Assembly: GCF_008016535.1 (NCBI RefSeq)
Contig: NZ_SAXY01000044.1
Span: 1 to 56,982 of the forward strand
Direction of reading: 5' to 3'
From: Brachyspira pilosicoli
GTDB lineage: Bacteria > Spirochaetota > Brachyspiria > Brachyspirales > Brachyspiraceae
Length of the DNA stretch: 56,982 bases
The translations under genes were made by a program, and so were the position numbers. Position 1 is the first letter of the stretch. Each line of letters opens with the position of its first letter. The notes beneath the pieces are model-generated. The model did no database searches. It had not been told where the DNA came from and worked only from the letters and a program-made list of their open reading frames with translations. Positions 44,019 to 53,049 of the stretch are shown piece after piece.

Positions 44019-47000
44019 ATGTCTATAGCCTCAATAGAAAATTATTATAAACAAATAGAAGAAGCAAAATTATCTGGAAGCAGTAACGAGCAGAATATAA
44101 GAGAGTTTTTTTATGAACTTTTAAAAATTTATGCAGGTGAAAAAGGCTTAAAAATAGAGAGAGAAATAAAAGAATATGCACAAAATAATAAAAAAGTATA
44201 CCCAGACGGAAGAATAAAAAAAGACAGTATGGTTATAGGCTGGATAGAAAATAAAGATGAAAAAGATGACTTTGAAAAAGAAATAGACAGCAAAATAAAA
44301 AAAGGATATCCTCTAGATAATACTATATTTGAAAACTCTAAGACATTAGCATTATATCAAGAAGGCAGAAGAATAGAAACTATTGATATGAAAGACAGTA
44401 ATGCCCTTCATGAAACTCTTGAAAAATTTGTCAGCTTTGTGCCTAATGCCTACAGAGAATTTTATGATGCATTCAGCAATTTGAAAAAAATACTCCCAGA
44501 TTTGGCAGATGATTTGAGAGAGTTTTTTAAAAATGAAAGAAAAAATAATAAAGGCTTTAGAGATGATTTAACAGACTTTACAGAAATGTGCGTTAGAAGT
44601 ATAAATGCAGAAATAACTGAAGAGATAGCAATAGAAATGATAATTCAGCATATGCTTACAAGAGATATATTTGCAATGCTGTTTCATAATCAAAACTTCC
44701 ATAGAAATAATATTATATCCAATTCAATAGAAAATATTTTAACTCATATAAATAAAAAAAGTGCAGAGATAAGCATAAAAATAAGCTCTTATATGGAATC
44801 ACTTGTAAAATATATAGCTTTGATGAGTAAGGACGATAAACAGGATATATTAAAAACTTTTTACTCTGACTTTTATAAGGCATTGAATCAAAAAAAAGCA
44901 GATATACAGGGAATAGAATATACACCTATAGAAGTAGTAAAATTTATGGTGAGGGCTTCTGATGAACTTCTATATAAACATTTTAATAAAAAACTTCACA
45001 GCAAAGATGTTAATATATTAGACCCTTGTTCAGGCACTGGAATATTTATGGCTGATATAATTAACAATATAAATAGTAAAGATTTGGAATATAAATACAA
45101 AAATGAATTATTCTCTAATGAAATTGATATAATGCCATATTATATTTCAAACCTTAATATAGAAAATGCATATTTTGAAAAGATGAATAGCTATGAAATA
45201 TTTGAGAATATGTGTTTTTTGGATACTTTGGAGTTTCAGATAAAAAGCCAAAAGTCGGGCGGACTCTTTGAAATGGAGCAGTTCAGCAGCGAGAATGTGG
45301 AGAGGGCTATAAAACAGTATAAGAAAAAAATTAATTTAATAATAGGAAATCCTCCGTATAATGCCAATCAAAAAAGCGAGAATGATAATAATAAAAATAA
45401 AATTTATAAAGAGCTTGATAAAAGAATACAATTAACATATATAGCCAACAGCAAAGCCCAAAAAACTAAACAATATGACATGTATAAAAGATTTATAAGA
45501 TGGGCAAGCGACAGAATAAAAAGCGATGACAACGGCATAATAGCATTTATCACAAATAACGCCTATTTAGATTCAAAGCAAGATGACGGATTTAGAATAA
45601 GCGTGCAGAAAGATTTTGATTATATTTATATAGTAGATTTAAAAGGCAACTTAAGAAAAAAAGATAAAAGAGAAGGCGAAAACATTTTTAATATACAAAC
45701 AGGTGTTGCTATAATGTTTTTGATAAAAGACGCCAAAATAGAAGCAGCAGATAAAAAGGCGGACATTAAATATTATAACATAGGCGGCAGCTTGGGCAGA
45801 TATGAAAAACTTTTGAATTTGTCTGAAATAAAAAAACTTTCAGAAATAGATTTTGAAGACATAGTACCAACAGATAAAGGACAATGGCTAAACCAAACAG
45901 ATAACGACTTTTATGAACATATAGCATTGATAGACAAAAACGTGAAAAATCAAAAGGTTGGTAAAGCCATAGAACAAAAAGCAATCTTTAAAATGTTTAG
46001 TTTAGGGGCATTAACTGCAAGAGATGACTGGGCTTATGATTTTGATAAAAAACAGCTTGAAAAGAAAATAAAATATTTTTTAAAAGTTTATAATAAAGAA
46101 AGAAAAAAATGGGCTGACAGAGAATTGAATGATGCCGATATGAATAATAACTTAGATTATTCTATAAAATGGGTTGGCGATACAAAAGACTATATGATAA
46201 AAAATAAGGAAATAGATTTTAACATAGAATATATTAGAAAATGTTTCTATAGACCATTTATAAAAAATTATACTTATTTTGATTATCCTATAATGCAGAG
46301 ACCTTATCAGAATAAAAAAATATTTCCAAATGAAAATTCTGAAAATATATCTATTATATGGCATAATTGGGAAGGTAAAGACGGTTATGTTTACACATCT
46401 AAAAAAATTGTTGATTTTGCTGTAAATGGAGGAGTTGTATCAGTACCTCTCCATGTATACAATACCGAAGAGCCTACACTCAATATCACTGATTATGCTC
46501 TAAAAATATTCGAACAAAAATACAAAGAATTAGCTACCCCTGAAAACATTTTTGCTTATTGTCATGCTGTGCTATCATCTCCTACCTACCAACAAAAATA
46601 CGAAGATAATCTTAAAACAGACTACCCTAGAATACCGCTTTACAGCAATTTTAAAGAGTTCGCTGCTCTCGGAAAAAGGCTCATTGAACTTCAGACTAAT
46701 TTTGAAAATATAGAACCGTACGGTAATTTACAAATAGAAAGCGATTTAAACTACATTCCTGAAAAGATAGATAACCCTAATAAAAATGATTTCTTCAACT
46801 TCCTAAAACTAAATAAAGAAACAGCTGCAATAACACTAGACTCAAAAAACATTATAAAAAATATACCGCCAAAAGCGTTTGAGTATAAAATAGGAAGCAG
46901 GTCGGCTTTAGATTGGATATGCGATTATTATAAGCCTAAAAAGTTAAAGCCTGAAAAGAAACTTCATCATAAAACATTAATAGACAATGACCTTACAAAT

Positions 47001-47108
47001 TATGATTGGGTTTCTATTCGTTCATATCTTCTTGACATTATACCGAGAATAGTTGCCATAAGTATAGAGAGCGTTGATATTTTTGAGAGGCTTAAAAAGT
47101 TAAAATAA
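44019..47108 (+). CDS. Single-polypeptide restriction-modification enzyme (type IIG / ISP-like)
   Basis: 1029 residues. N-terminal nuclease candidate: YPDGRIKKDSMVIGWIENK fits PD-(D/E)xK with D63, E77 and K79. A helical linker follows, then an N6-adenine methylase with motif I ILDPCSGTGIFMADI (about 335) and motif IV IIGNPPYNANQ (about 444). The C-terminal ~450 residues (FYRPFIKNYTYFDYPIMQRP, YALKIFEQKYKELATPENIFAY, RSALDWICDYYK) match the specificity region of type ISP enzymes. The SNF2-like helicase of true ISP enzymes is absent. Recognition site unknown. No separate specificity or methylase subunit adjoins. Confidence 0.85.
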   Translation: MSIASIENYYKQIEEAKLSGSSNEQNIREFFYELLKIYAGEKGLKIEREIKEYAQNNKKVYPDGRIKKDSMVIGWIENKDEKDDFEKEIDSKIKKGYPLDNTIFENSKTLALYQEGRRIETIDMKDSNALHETLEKFVSFVPNAYREFYDAFSNLKKILPDLADDLREFFKNERKNNKGFRDDLTDFTEMCVRSINAEITEEIAIEMIIQHMLTRDIFAMLFHNQNFHRNNIISNSIENILTHINKKSAEISIKISSYMESLVKYIALMSKDDKQDILKTFYSDFYKALNQKKADIQGIEYTPIEVVKFMVRASDELLYKHFNKKLHSKDVNILDPCSGTGIFMADIINNINSKDLEYKYKNELFSNEIDIMPYYISNLNIENAYFEKMNSYEIFENMCFLDTLEFQIKSQKSGGLFEMEQFSSENVERAIKQYKKKINLIIGNPPYNANQKSENDNNKNKIYKELDKRIQLTYIANSKAQKTKQYDMYKRFIRWASDRIKSDDNGIIAFITNNAYLDSKQDDGFRISVQKDFDYIYIVDLKGNLRKKDKREGENIFNIQTGVAIMFLIKDAKIEAADKKADIKYYNIGGSLGRYEKLLNLSEIKKLSEIDFEDIVPTDKGQWLNQTDNDFYEHIALIDKNVKNQKVGKAIEQKAIFKMFSLGALTARDDWAYDFDKKQLEKKIKYFLKVYNKERKKWADRELNDADMNNNLDYSIKWVGDTKDYMIKNKEIDFNIEYIRKCFYRPFIKNYTYFDYPIMQRPYQNKKIFPNENSENISIIWHNWEGKDGYVYTSKKIVDFAVNGGVVSVPLHVYNTEEPTLNITDYALKIFEQKYKELATPENIFAYCHAVLSSPTYQQKYEDNLKTDYPRIPLYSNFKEFAALGKRLIELQTNFENIEPYGNLQIESDLNYIPEKIDNPNKNDFFNFLKLNKETAAITLDSKNIIKNIPPKAFEYKIGSRSALDWICDYYKPKKLKPEKKLHHKTLIDNDLTNYDWVSIRSYLLDIIPRIVAISIESVDIFERLKKLK

Positions 47109-47179
47109 TTAAAAACTTTGATTGATAAGGCTAAAACTATTTTGAAATAATTGAATGTCTTTTTATAGAATATTCATTA

Positions 47180-47208
47180 TTGAAAAATACGCCCAATTAG
47201 TATATAAT
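47180..47208 (+). promoter_or_regulatory. Promoter of the HMA/ruvA genes
   Basis: TTGAAA at 47180-47185, 17-base spacer, perfect TATAAT at 47203-47208, about 43 bases before the HMA gene start with its AAGGAG. Confidence 0.68.
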
Positions 47209-47251
47209 TATTTGTTATAATACTAAAACATTTTTTATTAAGGAGATATAA

Positions 47252-47461
47252 ATGAAAAATATTACTATCAAAATTAAAGGAATGGGCTGTCAAAATTGCG
47301 TTAAGGCTGTTACTGAAGGGCTTACTGCTTTAGAGGGTATAAGCAAAGTAAATGTAAGTTTAGAAAATGCTTGTGCTGAAGTGGAATATGATGAAAGCAA
47401 AGTTACTACAGATAAAATGCTTGAAGTAATTAAAGAATTAGAATACGAGCCTAGTTTATAA
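47252..47461 (+). CDS. Heavy-metal-associated (CopZ-like) metallochaperone
   Basis: 69 residues, one HMA domain. The metal site is GMGCQNCVKAV (CxxC at residues 13-16), followed by the usual beta-alpha-beta order (VNVSLENACAEVEYDESKV). It would carry copper(I) or a similar soft metal to a P-type ATPase, which is not in this window. Strong ribosome site AAGGAG. ruvA starts 1 base after its stop, an odd but clear operon pairing. Confidence 0.9.
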   Translation: MKNITIKIKGMGCQNCVKAVTEGLTALEGISKVNVSLENACAEVEYDESKVTTDKMLEVIKELEYEPSL

Positions 47462-47462
47462 T

Positions 47463-48047
47463 ATGTTTGCTTTTATAGAAGGTAAAGTTTGCATAGTATC
47501 AGAGGGAATCATTGCTCTTTTATGTTCTAATGGAGTGGCTTACGAGATTATAGTATCAAAAAAGTTAAATGTTAACAACGATGATAATATAAGGCTATAC
47601 ACTCAATTAATACATAAAGAAGATTCTATGACGCTTTATGGTTTTAGAACAAGAGAAGAGAAAAAAATGTTTAACACTTTAATGTCTGCCTCTGGTGTTG
47701 GGGCAAAACTTGCAATGGAGATTCTCTCTACATATTCAATAGATGAAATAATGCATATACTCTTTAATAAAGATATTAATATGCTTAAAAAAGTTCAGGG
47801 AATGGGAGTAAAAAAGGCTGAAAAACTTTTGTTTGAAATTAGAGATAAAATAGAAAAGATAGACATAAATATTTCTTCTTCTAAGATATCATATAATGAA
47901 AATGAAAGCGATGTAATAAAGGCTCTTATATCATTAGGCTTTTCAAATAATGAAGCATTAAAAGCATTATCAAATATAGAAAACAAAGAAAATAAAACAA
48001 CAGAAGATTTAATTAGCTTAGCATTAAGAAACTTAAGCAGCATATAA
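47463..48047 (+). CDS. ruvA: Holliday junction DNA helicase subunit RuvA
   Basis: 194 residues. OB-fold N-terminus MFAFIEGKVCIV and LYGFRTREEKKMFNTLMSASGVG, then HhH motifs SGVGAKLAMEIL and VQGMGVKKAEKLLFEI, and a C-terminal UBA-like domain III (VIKALISLGFSNNEALKAL) that regulates RuvB. It binds the four-way junction during branch migration. ruvB and ruvC are elsewhere. Confidence 0.95.
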   Translation: MFAFIEGKVCIVSEGIIALLCSNGVAYEIIVSKKLNVNNDDNIRLYTQLIHKEDSMTLYGFRTREEKKMFNTLMSASGVGAKLAMEILSTYSIDEIMHILFNKDINMLKKVQGMGVKKAEKLLFEIRDKIEKIDINISSSKISYNENESDVIKALISLGFSNNEALKALSNIENKENKTTEDLISLALRNLSSI

Positions 48048-48062
48048 AAAGGATAATAAAAA

Positions 48063-49199
48063 ATGCCTAATACTCTTTTTATAATAATGATACTATACTG
48101 GTTTTCTTTATACACTTACATACCTTTTCAAGTGCCGTATTTATACGCTTTAAATGTAACGCCTTCTATAGTTGGTATAATACTTGGGCTTTACGGTGCT
48201 TCACAGATGATACTTAGATTTCCTTTCGGTATAATAAGCGATTATTTTGGCAAGTATAAAATTTTTATAGTACTCGGTTCATTACTATCTGCTATCTCTT
48301 GTGTTATAAAAATGGTTTATCCTAGTGCTAATGGTTTTTTGGTTGGCAATATATTAACAGGTGTTGCTGCTTCTACTTGGCTTATGTATATGGTTTTATA
48401 TTATTCTTATTTCGACAGAAGTAAAGAACATATGGCTGCTAGTAAATGTTTGGTTGCTAATGTTATAGGAATGTTTTTAGGATTTTTATTTGCTGCTATA
48501 TTTTATGAAAAATTTGGAATGAACCTTATGCTTATTGCTGCTGCTTTCGCTGGTTTTGCGGCAACTATATTGGCATTATTCTTAAAAGAAGAGAAAAGAG
48601 AGAAAAAAGGTAATATAAAAGATTTAATATTAGTTATAAAAAACAAAAGATTATTATTTTTCTCAGTGTTAAGCATAATAGAGCAAGGCATACATATGGC
48701 AGCATCGGTGTCATTTACTCTAAACAGAATAAAAGAACTTGGAGGAGCATCATACCTTGTTGGAATAGCATCACTCATTAATATGTTTTTTGCAATAGTG
48801 AGTGCATATATAGCAAGCACTTCATTTGCAAGCAAGAGAGGCTCTAAATTTTATGTACCATTTTCTTTTGTGCTTTTAGGTTTATATTGTGTATCTGTAA
48901 TACTCACAAAAAATATATTTGTAATAGTAGCCTCTCAAATACTCTCAGGACTATCAATAGGAATGCTCGCATCATATCTTACAAGCGAGGCTCTTATAGA
49001 AATAGACAGAGATAAAAAATCTTCTGCTATGGGTTTTTATCAAACAGCTTATTCAATCGGAATATTTATTTACCCTATCATAACAGGTAAAATAGTGGAA
49101 ATGTATTCTATAGAGATAGCATATATATTTTTAACTGCCAGTGCTGTAATATGTGCATTTATAGCTTTATTATATTATAGAAAAATAAAAACAAATTAA
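48063..49199 (+). CDS. Major facilitator superfamily transporter
   Basis: 378 residues with about twelve membrane helices. The loop 2-3 motif is present as RFPFGIISDYFGKYKIFIV (G-x-x-x-D-x-x-G-[KR]). Substrate cannot be told. Small size and lack of cytoplasmic domains suggest a simple efflux or sugar/nucleoside-type carrier. It starts 15 bases after ruvA and its 3' end overlaps the convergent waaA gene by 4 bases. Confidence 0.85.
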   Translation: MPNTLFIIMILYWFSLYTYIPFQVPYLYALNVTPSIVGIILGLYGASQMILRFPFGIISDYFGKYKIFIVLGSLLSAISCVIKMVYPSANGFLVGNILTGVAASTWLMYMVLYYSYFDRSKEHMAASKCLVANVIGMFLGFLFAAIFYEKFGMNLMLIAAAFAGFAATILALFLKEEKREKKGNIKDLILVIKNKRLLFFSVLSIIEQGIHMAASVSFTLNRIKELGGASYLVGIASLINMFFAIVSAYIASTSFASKRGSKFYVPFSFVLLGLYCVSVILTKNIFVIVASQILSGLSIGMLASYLTSEALIEIDRDKKSSAMGFYQTAYSIGIFIYPIITGKIVEMYSIEIAYIFLTASAVICAFIALLYYRKIKTN

Positions 49200-50461
49200 T
49201 AAACTATGCCGTTATATTTATCTATAAACTCCATAGTTTTTTTACTAGCACCATTATTTTGTATAAGAAGTTCATAAGAATTATTGGCTAATTTTTCTCT
49301 AAGCTCTTTATTTTCGTACGCAAGTTTTATAATTTCTGGAAGATTCTCTTTTTCTTTGCAATTAAAAACACTCTCTTTCATATATTCGTAAATCTCTATA
49401 AAGTTATACATATACTTTCCAACTATCACAGCCTTTTTAAAATAAATAGCCTCAAGTATATTATGTCCGCCCATATTGCCAATAAAAGTACCCCCCATTA
49501 TAACAAGGTCAGAGAGTTTATACCAATTAAGAAGCTCCCCTATTGTGTTTATAATAATACCATCTTCAGAACTTCTATCATAATCAGTGTAAAGAGGCAA
49601 ATTATATCCCAACTTTGAAGCTGTATTTTTAATATCTTCTCCTCTTTCTATATTTCTTGGCACTATTACAATATATACATCATCTTTTATGCCTATTTTA
49701 TCTATGGCTTTTAATATAATTTCTTCTTCGTTACTATGAGTACTTCCTGCAACTATCACAAATTTATTTACAGGTATCATACTCTCTAAACTATCTATCT
49801 TTTTTTCATCTACACTATAATTAATATCATACTTTAAATTTCCTGTAACAGCTATAAGTTTTTTAGGCATACCTATAGTAATCATATTCTCCTTATCAAT
49901 ATTGCTTTGTGCAAGTATTTTTGCATACATATTAAAATAAGGTTTAAAGAAAAATTGAAAGTTTTTATAACCTTTAAGTTCTTTTTTGCCAATTCTTCCA
50001 TTGATTAAAAATATAGGTATAAGTCTTTTATGAAGCATATATATCATAGTAGGCCATATCTCAATTTCAGCTATCATCACATATTCAGGAGATATTAAAT
50101 TGATAAGTTTATTAATCATATGAGGATAATCTAAAGTTAAATAAAAAAGCTCTACTTTGTCGCCATAATTTTTTTTGGCAATATCATATCCACCAACAGT
50201 AGTTGTAGATAAATAAACAGTATATCCCCTCTCAATTAAAGTAAACACCATTTCCCTAACAGCAACTATTTCCCCCACACTCACAGCATGAATCCATACA
50301 GCATTCTTTTTATTTTCTTTAGGGTAAATAAAACCTAATCTCGATAAAGCACCTTTTCTTATAGGCTTATTAAAAAACATCATAATAGAAAAAGCTATAA
50401 AAATAAAAGGATAAGCAATATATCCAAAAAGAAAATATATATAAAGAAGAAATAACTGCAT
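49196..50461 (-). CDS. waaA: 3-deoxy-D-manno-octulosonic acid (Kdo) transferase WaaA
   Basis: 421 residues from ATG 50461 (GGAA 7 bases upstream; a TTG is in frame earlier). One N-terminal membrane helix, then the Kdo-transferase N-domain (AVWIHAVSVGEIVAVREMV, STTTVGGYDIAKK, AEIEIWPTMIYML) and GT-B C-domain (VIVAGSTHSNEEEIIL, DLVIMGGTFIGNMGGHNILE). It attaches Kdo to lipid A, complementing lpxC in this window. It follows a small membrane protein gene on the same transcript. Confidence 0.93.
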   Translation of the reverse strand: MQLFLLYIYFLFGYIAYPFIFIAFSIMMFFNKPIRKGALSRLGFIYPKENKKNAVWIHAVSVGEIVAVREMVFTLIERGYTVYLSTTTVGGYDIAKKNYGDKVELFYLTLDYPHMINKLINLISPEYVMIAEIEIWPTMIYMLHKRLIPIFLINGRIGKKELKGYKNFQFFFKPYFNMYAKILAQSNIDKENMITIGMPKKLIAVTGNLKYDINYSVDEKKIDSLESMIPVNKFVIVAGSTHSNEEEIILKAIDKIGIKDDVYIVIVPRNIERGEDIKNTASKLGYNLPLYTDYDRSSEDGIIINTIGELLNWYKLSDLVIMGGTFIGNMGGHNILEAIYFKKAVIVGKYMYNFIEIYEYMKESVFNCKEKENLPEIIKLAYENKELREKLANNSYELLIQNNGASKKTMEFIDKYNGIVY

Positions 50462-50479
50462 TATAAAACTTTCCAACAA

Positions 50480-50767
50480 TTAGAAAATAATGATTATTAA
50501 TGTAAATAATATTATTAAAACATATATAGATAAAGAAATTAAAGCCTTTACTATGGCATGCTGCTTTCTAGTACCCCAATCACATCTTGCAGATACAGCT
50601 ATAAAAGAAATAAAAATGCCTATCTGTATAAGATTTAATAAAATTAACATTACTAAATTAAATCCAGAAGTAATGTTTTTATGTGCCATTATTATAAATG
50701 CTACTATAGGAAAAAGCATAAAAATAGAAGCATTAATTATCTTATGTATAACAATATATTTACTCAT
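50480..50767 (-). CDS. Small membrane protein
   Basis: 95 residues from ATG 50767; the frame is open 31 codons further, but a perfect promoter ends 7 bases before this ATG, so I take it as the start. Three membrane helices (ASIFMLFPIVAFIIMAH, FNLVMLILLNLIQIGIFISFI, ALISLSIYVLIILFTLIIII) with a charged loop CDWGTRKQHAIVK. Family not recognised. It lies directly upstream of waaA, so a role in the envelope is plausible. Confidence 0.65.
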   Translation of the reverse strand: MSKYIVIHKIINASIFMLFPIVAFIIMAHKNITSGFNLVMLILLNLIQIGIFISFIAVSARCDWGTRKQHAIVKALISLSIYVLIILFTLIIIIF

Positions 50768-50774
50768 AGCTAAA

Positions 50775-50802
50775 ATTATAATATATATATGTATTATGTC
50801 AA
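50775..50802 (-). promoter_or_regulatory. Consensus promoter, predicted leaderless transcript
   Basis: Minus strand TTGACA (complement of 50797-50802), 16-base spacer, TATAAT (complement of 50775-50780). The ATG at 50767 begins 7 bases beyond the -10, and no ribosome site intervenes. Confidence 0.7.
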
Positions 50803-50867
50803 ATATTTTATATGGTTGTATTTTTATAGAGATGTTATCAATTTTTTTGCATACATGCACGCTTTAA

Positions 50868-51351
50868 GAAAGTGAAATATTTTAGTTTTATATCTATGAA
50901 ATATATATAAAGTAATACCATATGTTTTTGGCTATACTTGATAGAAATGCAGTTGTTTTGGTTCTTTTATACCAATAAAAGAACTGGGGTGCTACCCTAC
51001 GGGCACGCTTCGCAGGGGGCAAAGCCCTGCAAATATTTCAATTTTAAAAATTCATTTTTGACAAAATATAGTTGTTTAGGTATATAGTAAAAATTTTAAA
51101 ATCTATAAGAAATTAGTTTTTTATTCAACTTTTTCCCGCCGCAAAAAGTTGCAAAAAGTGCAAACAAAAGAATAATAATATTGATTATATATTTAGCCAA
51201 AATGTAGTTATTTTGATTCTTTAGGTCACACCGAAAGGATACTTCCTTTGGTCATAAAAGAATTAGCTCATAACATATCAAGTATTTTATATAATTGTGT
51301 TTTTTTTATTATAATGTAATATTAACATAATATATAAAAAGGATATTAATT
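50868..51351. repeat. Gap with dispersed hairpin repeats
   Basis: A hairpin repeat at 50945-51035 has AGTTGTTTT and AAAAGAACT arms (one mismatch), then GGGTGCTACCCTACGGGCAC and GCAGGGGGCAAAGCCCTGC, close to the copy at 21170-21230. TTGACA-17-TATATA is at 51058-51086. 51120-51165 carries TTCAACTTTTTCCCGCC and GTTGCAAAAAGTGCAA. A degraded copy lies at 51195-51265. The dgt ribosome site is at 51336-51343. Confidence 0.75.
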
Positions 51352-52386
51352 TTGAGAACAATAAGATTAGATATAGAAACAAGAGAAAAAAGCTTTTTGT
51401 CTCCAGCAGCATCATTTTCTTCAAATAGTAAAGGCTGCCAACACCCAAGAGAAGAAGATGATATAAGAACTCTTTATATGCAAGACAGAGATAGAATAAT
51501 ACATAGCGAATATTTTAGAAGATTAAAAGACAAAGCACAAGTAATTATGCTCTCTGTTGGAGATTTTAGAACAAGGCTCACACATACATTAGAAGTAATG
51601 CAAATAGCAAGAAGCATAGCAAGAGTATTAAGACTTAATGAAGATTTAACAGAAGCGATAGCATTAGGTCATGATTTAGGGCATTCACCATTTGGACATG
51701 CCGGAGAGAGAGCTATATCAAAATATTTCAAAGGATTTCATCATTCTGTGCAATCTTTAAGGGTGGTGGAACATTTAGAAAAAGGTAAAGGATTAAACCT
51801 CACATTTGAAGTAAGAGATGGAATATTAAAACATACTAAAGGCAAAACAGGAAAATTACTTACAGATTCGTCAGGACCTTCAACTAATGAGGGTATGATT
51901 GTGAGAATTGCTGATACTATAGCTTATGCTAATCATGATGTTGATGATGCTATAAGATACGGACTTTTAGATTATCATGATATACCAAAAGATATAATAA
52001 ATGTTCTTGGTAAGAGTTACGGCGAGAGGGCTGATACTATGATAATGGGGGTAATTAATGCTAGTATAGAAAAAATGTATATAGATATAGATGCAAAAGT
52101 TTTAAATGCTATTAATGATTTAAGGGCTTTTATGTTTAAAAAGGTTTATGAAAGTAAAGAAATATTGGAAGATGTTGATAGTGTAAACAGAATAATATCT
52201 ACTATATTTGAATATTTATTAAAACATTTAGAAATTATAGAAGAAGATAAATTATTTAAAAAAGCAGATATAGCCTATAGCAGCGATGAAGAATTAGTAA
52301 AAGATTATGTAGCACATCTTACAGACTCTGAAGCTATTAAACTTCATAAGTCTATTACCTACGGCAAACTTAATTCTATTTATTAA
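51352..52386 (+). CDS. dgt: dGTP triphosphohydrolase-like HD protein
   Basis: 344 residues. HD-domain phosphohydrolase: RRLKDKAQVIM, RTRLTHTLEVMQIARSIAR (first His), IALGHDLGHSPFGHAGERA (HD pair), and later IADTIAYANHDVDDAI (last Asp). The GHSPFGHAGE signature marks the bacterial dNTPase/Dgt group that converts dNTPs to nucleosides plus triphosphate. The start is a TTG codon with AAAAAGGA 8 bases upstream. No partners nearby. Confidence 0.93.
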   Translation: MRTIRLDIETREKSFLSPAASFSSNSKGCQHPREEDDIRTLYMQDRDRIIHSEYFRRLKDKAQVIMLSVGDFRTRLTHTLEVMQIARSIARVLRLNEDLTEAIALGHDLGHSPFGHAGERAISKYFKGFHHSVQSLRVVEHLEKGKGLNLTFEVRDGILKHTKGKTGKLLTDSSGPSTNEGMIVRIADTIAYANHDVDDAIRYGLLDYHDIPKDIINVLGKSYGERADTMIMGVINASIEKMYIDIDAKVLNAINDLRAFMFKKVYESKEILEDVDSVNRIISTIFEYLLKHLEIIEEDKLFKKADIAYSSDEELVKDYVAHLTDSEAIKLHKSITYGKLNSIY

Positions 52387-52644
52387 AAATAGTTATGCTA
52401 AATAAATGCTTTTTTTAATTTTTATTATTTGCAGGGCTTTGCCCCGCACCCCACTTCTTTTGTCGCCACAAAGAAGCAAAAAGGCTATTTTTTAGCTAAA
52501 ATATACTTTTTATTTTATATATAAAATATAACTAGGTAGACTTCAATACTAATTTAGTATTTGCACTTTTTGGTTCTTTTTGCTGCGGGAAAAAGAACAA
52601 CAAAAAATTGCTAAACTAAAATTTTTTAGTATATAAATCAACAA
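52387..52644. repeat. Gap with one dispersed hairpin repeat
   Basis: The copy at 52420-52500 has hairpin CTTCTTTTGT (52454-52463)/ACAAAGAAG (52468-52476) and hairpin B GCAGGGCTTTGCCCCGC. 52560-52636 carries a second shared segment, TTTTTGCTGCGGGAAAAAGA, then CAACAAAAAATTG and TTTTTTAGTATATA, close to 12315-12372. No gene. Confidence 0.7.
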
Positions 52645-53046
52645 CTATATTACAGAAGTTTTGAACTCGCTAACAAAAATGGAGTCTTGATTGTCTTTTA
52701 AAATAACTTTTGAAGTGTATATTGAAGAAGGCAAATAATTACCATTTTTGTCTATATCAGACCATATTGCAGTAGCTTCTTTTTTGTCTGCAGATATAAT
52801 CATAGTTTTTTCATCTACCAAACTACCCTCTTGAGAATAAATATAAAGCTTAGCTTCTATTATCTCTCCTGTATCAATAGAAACTTTAAAAGTAGTATAT
52901 GTTTCTTTAGGATTAAAAGGATTAGGATAATTAAAAAACTCTTTAATGTTAGAGCTAGGTTTATTTGCGGAACAAGATATATAAAGAATAGCTAAAGAAG
53001 TTATTAAAAATACCTTAGCTATTCTTTTAAAAATATTATTTTTCAT
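52645..53046 (-). CDS. Lipoprotein with FlgD-like Ig domain
   Basis: 133 residues. Lipobox YISC (Cys about 25). The mature domain opens with FFNYPNPFNPKETYTTFKV and continues AKLYIYSQEGSLV, ATAIWSDIDKNGNYLPSSIY, the pattern of FlgD-type Ig-like domains that also appear in surface and secretion-sorted proteins. No catalytic site. It lies 3 bases after the EIIA-fusion gene and is likely cotranscribed with it. Confidence 0.8.
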   Translation of the reverse strand: MKNNIFKRIAKVFLITSLAILYISCSANKPSSNIKEFFNYPNPFNPKETYTTFKVSIDTGEIIEAKLYIYSQEGSLVDEKTMIISADKKEATAIWSDIDKNGNYLPSSIYTSKVILKDNQDSIFVSEFKTSVI

Positions 53047-53049
53047 TAA

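Noticed and set aside
50490-50867. Plus-strand 125-codon frame opposite the small membrane protein gene
   Set aside because: It lacks a ribosome site, and the opposite strand has a consensus promoter, clean membrane helices and operon spacing with waaA.
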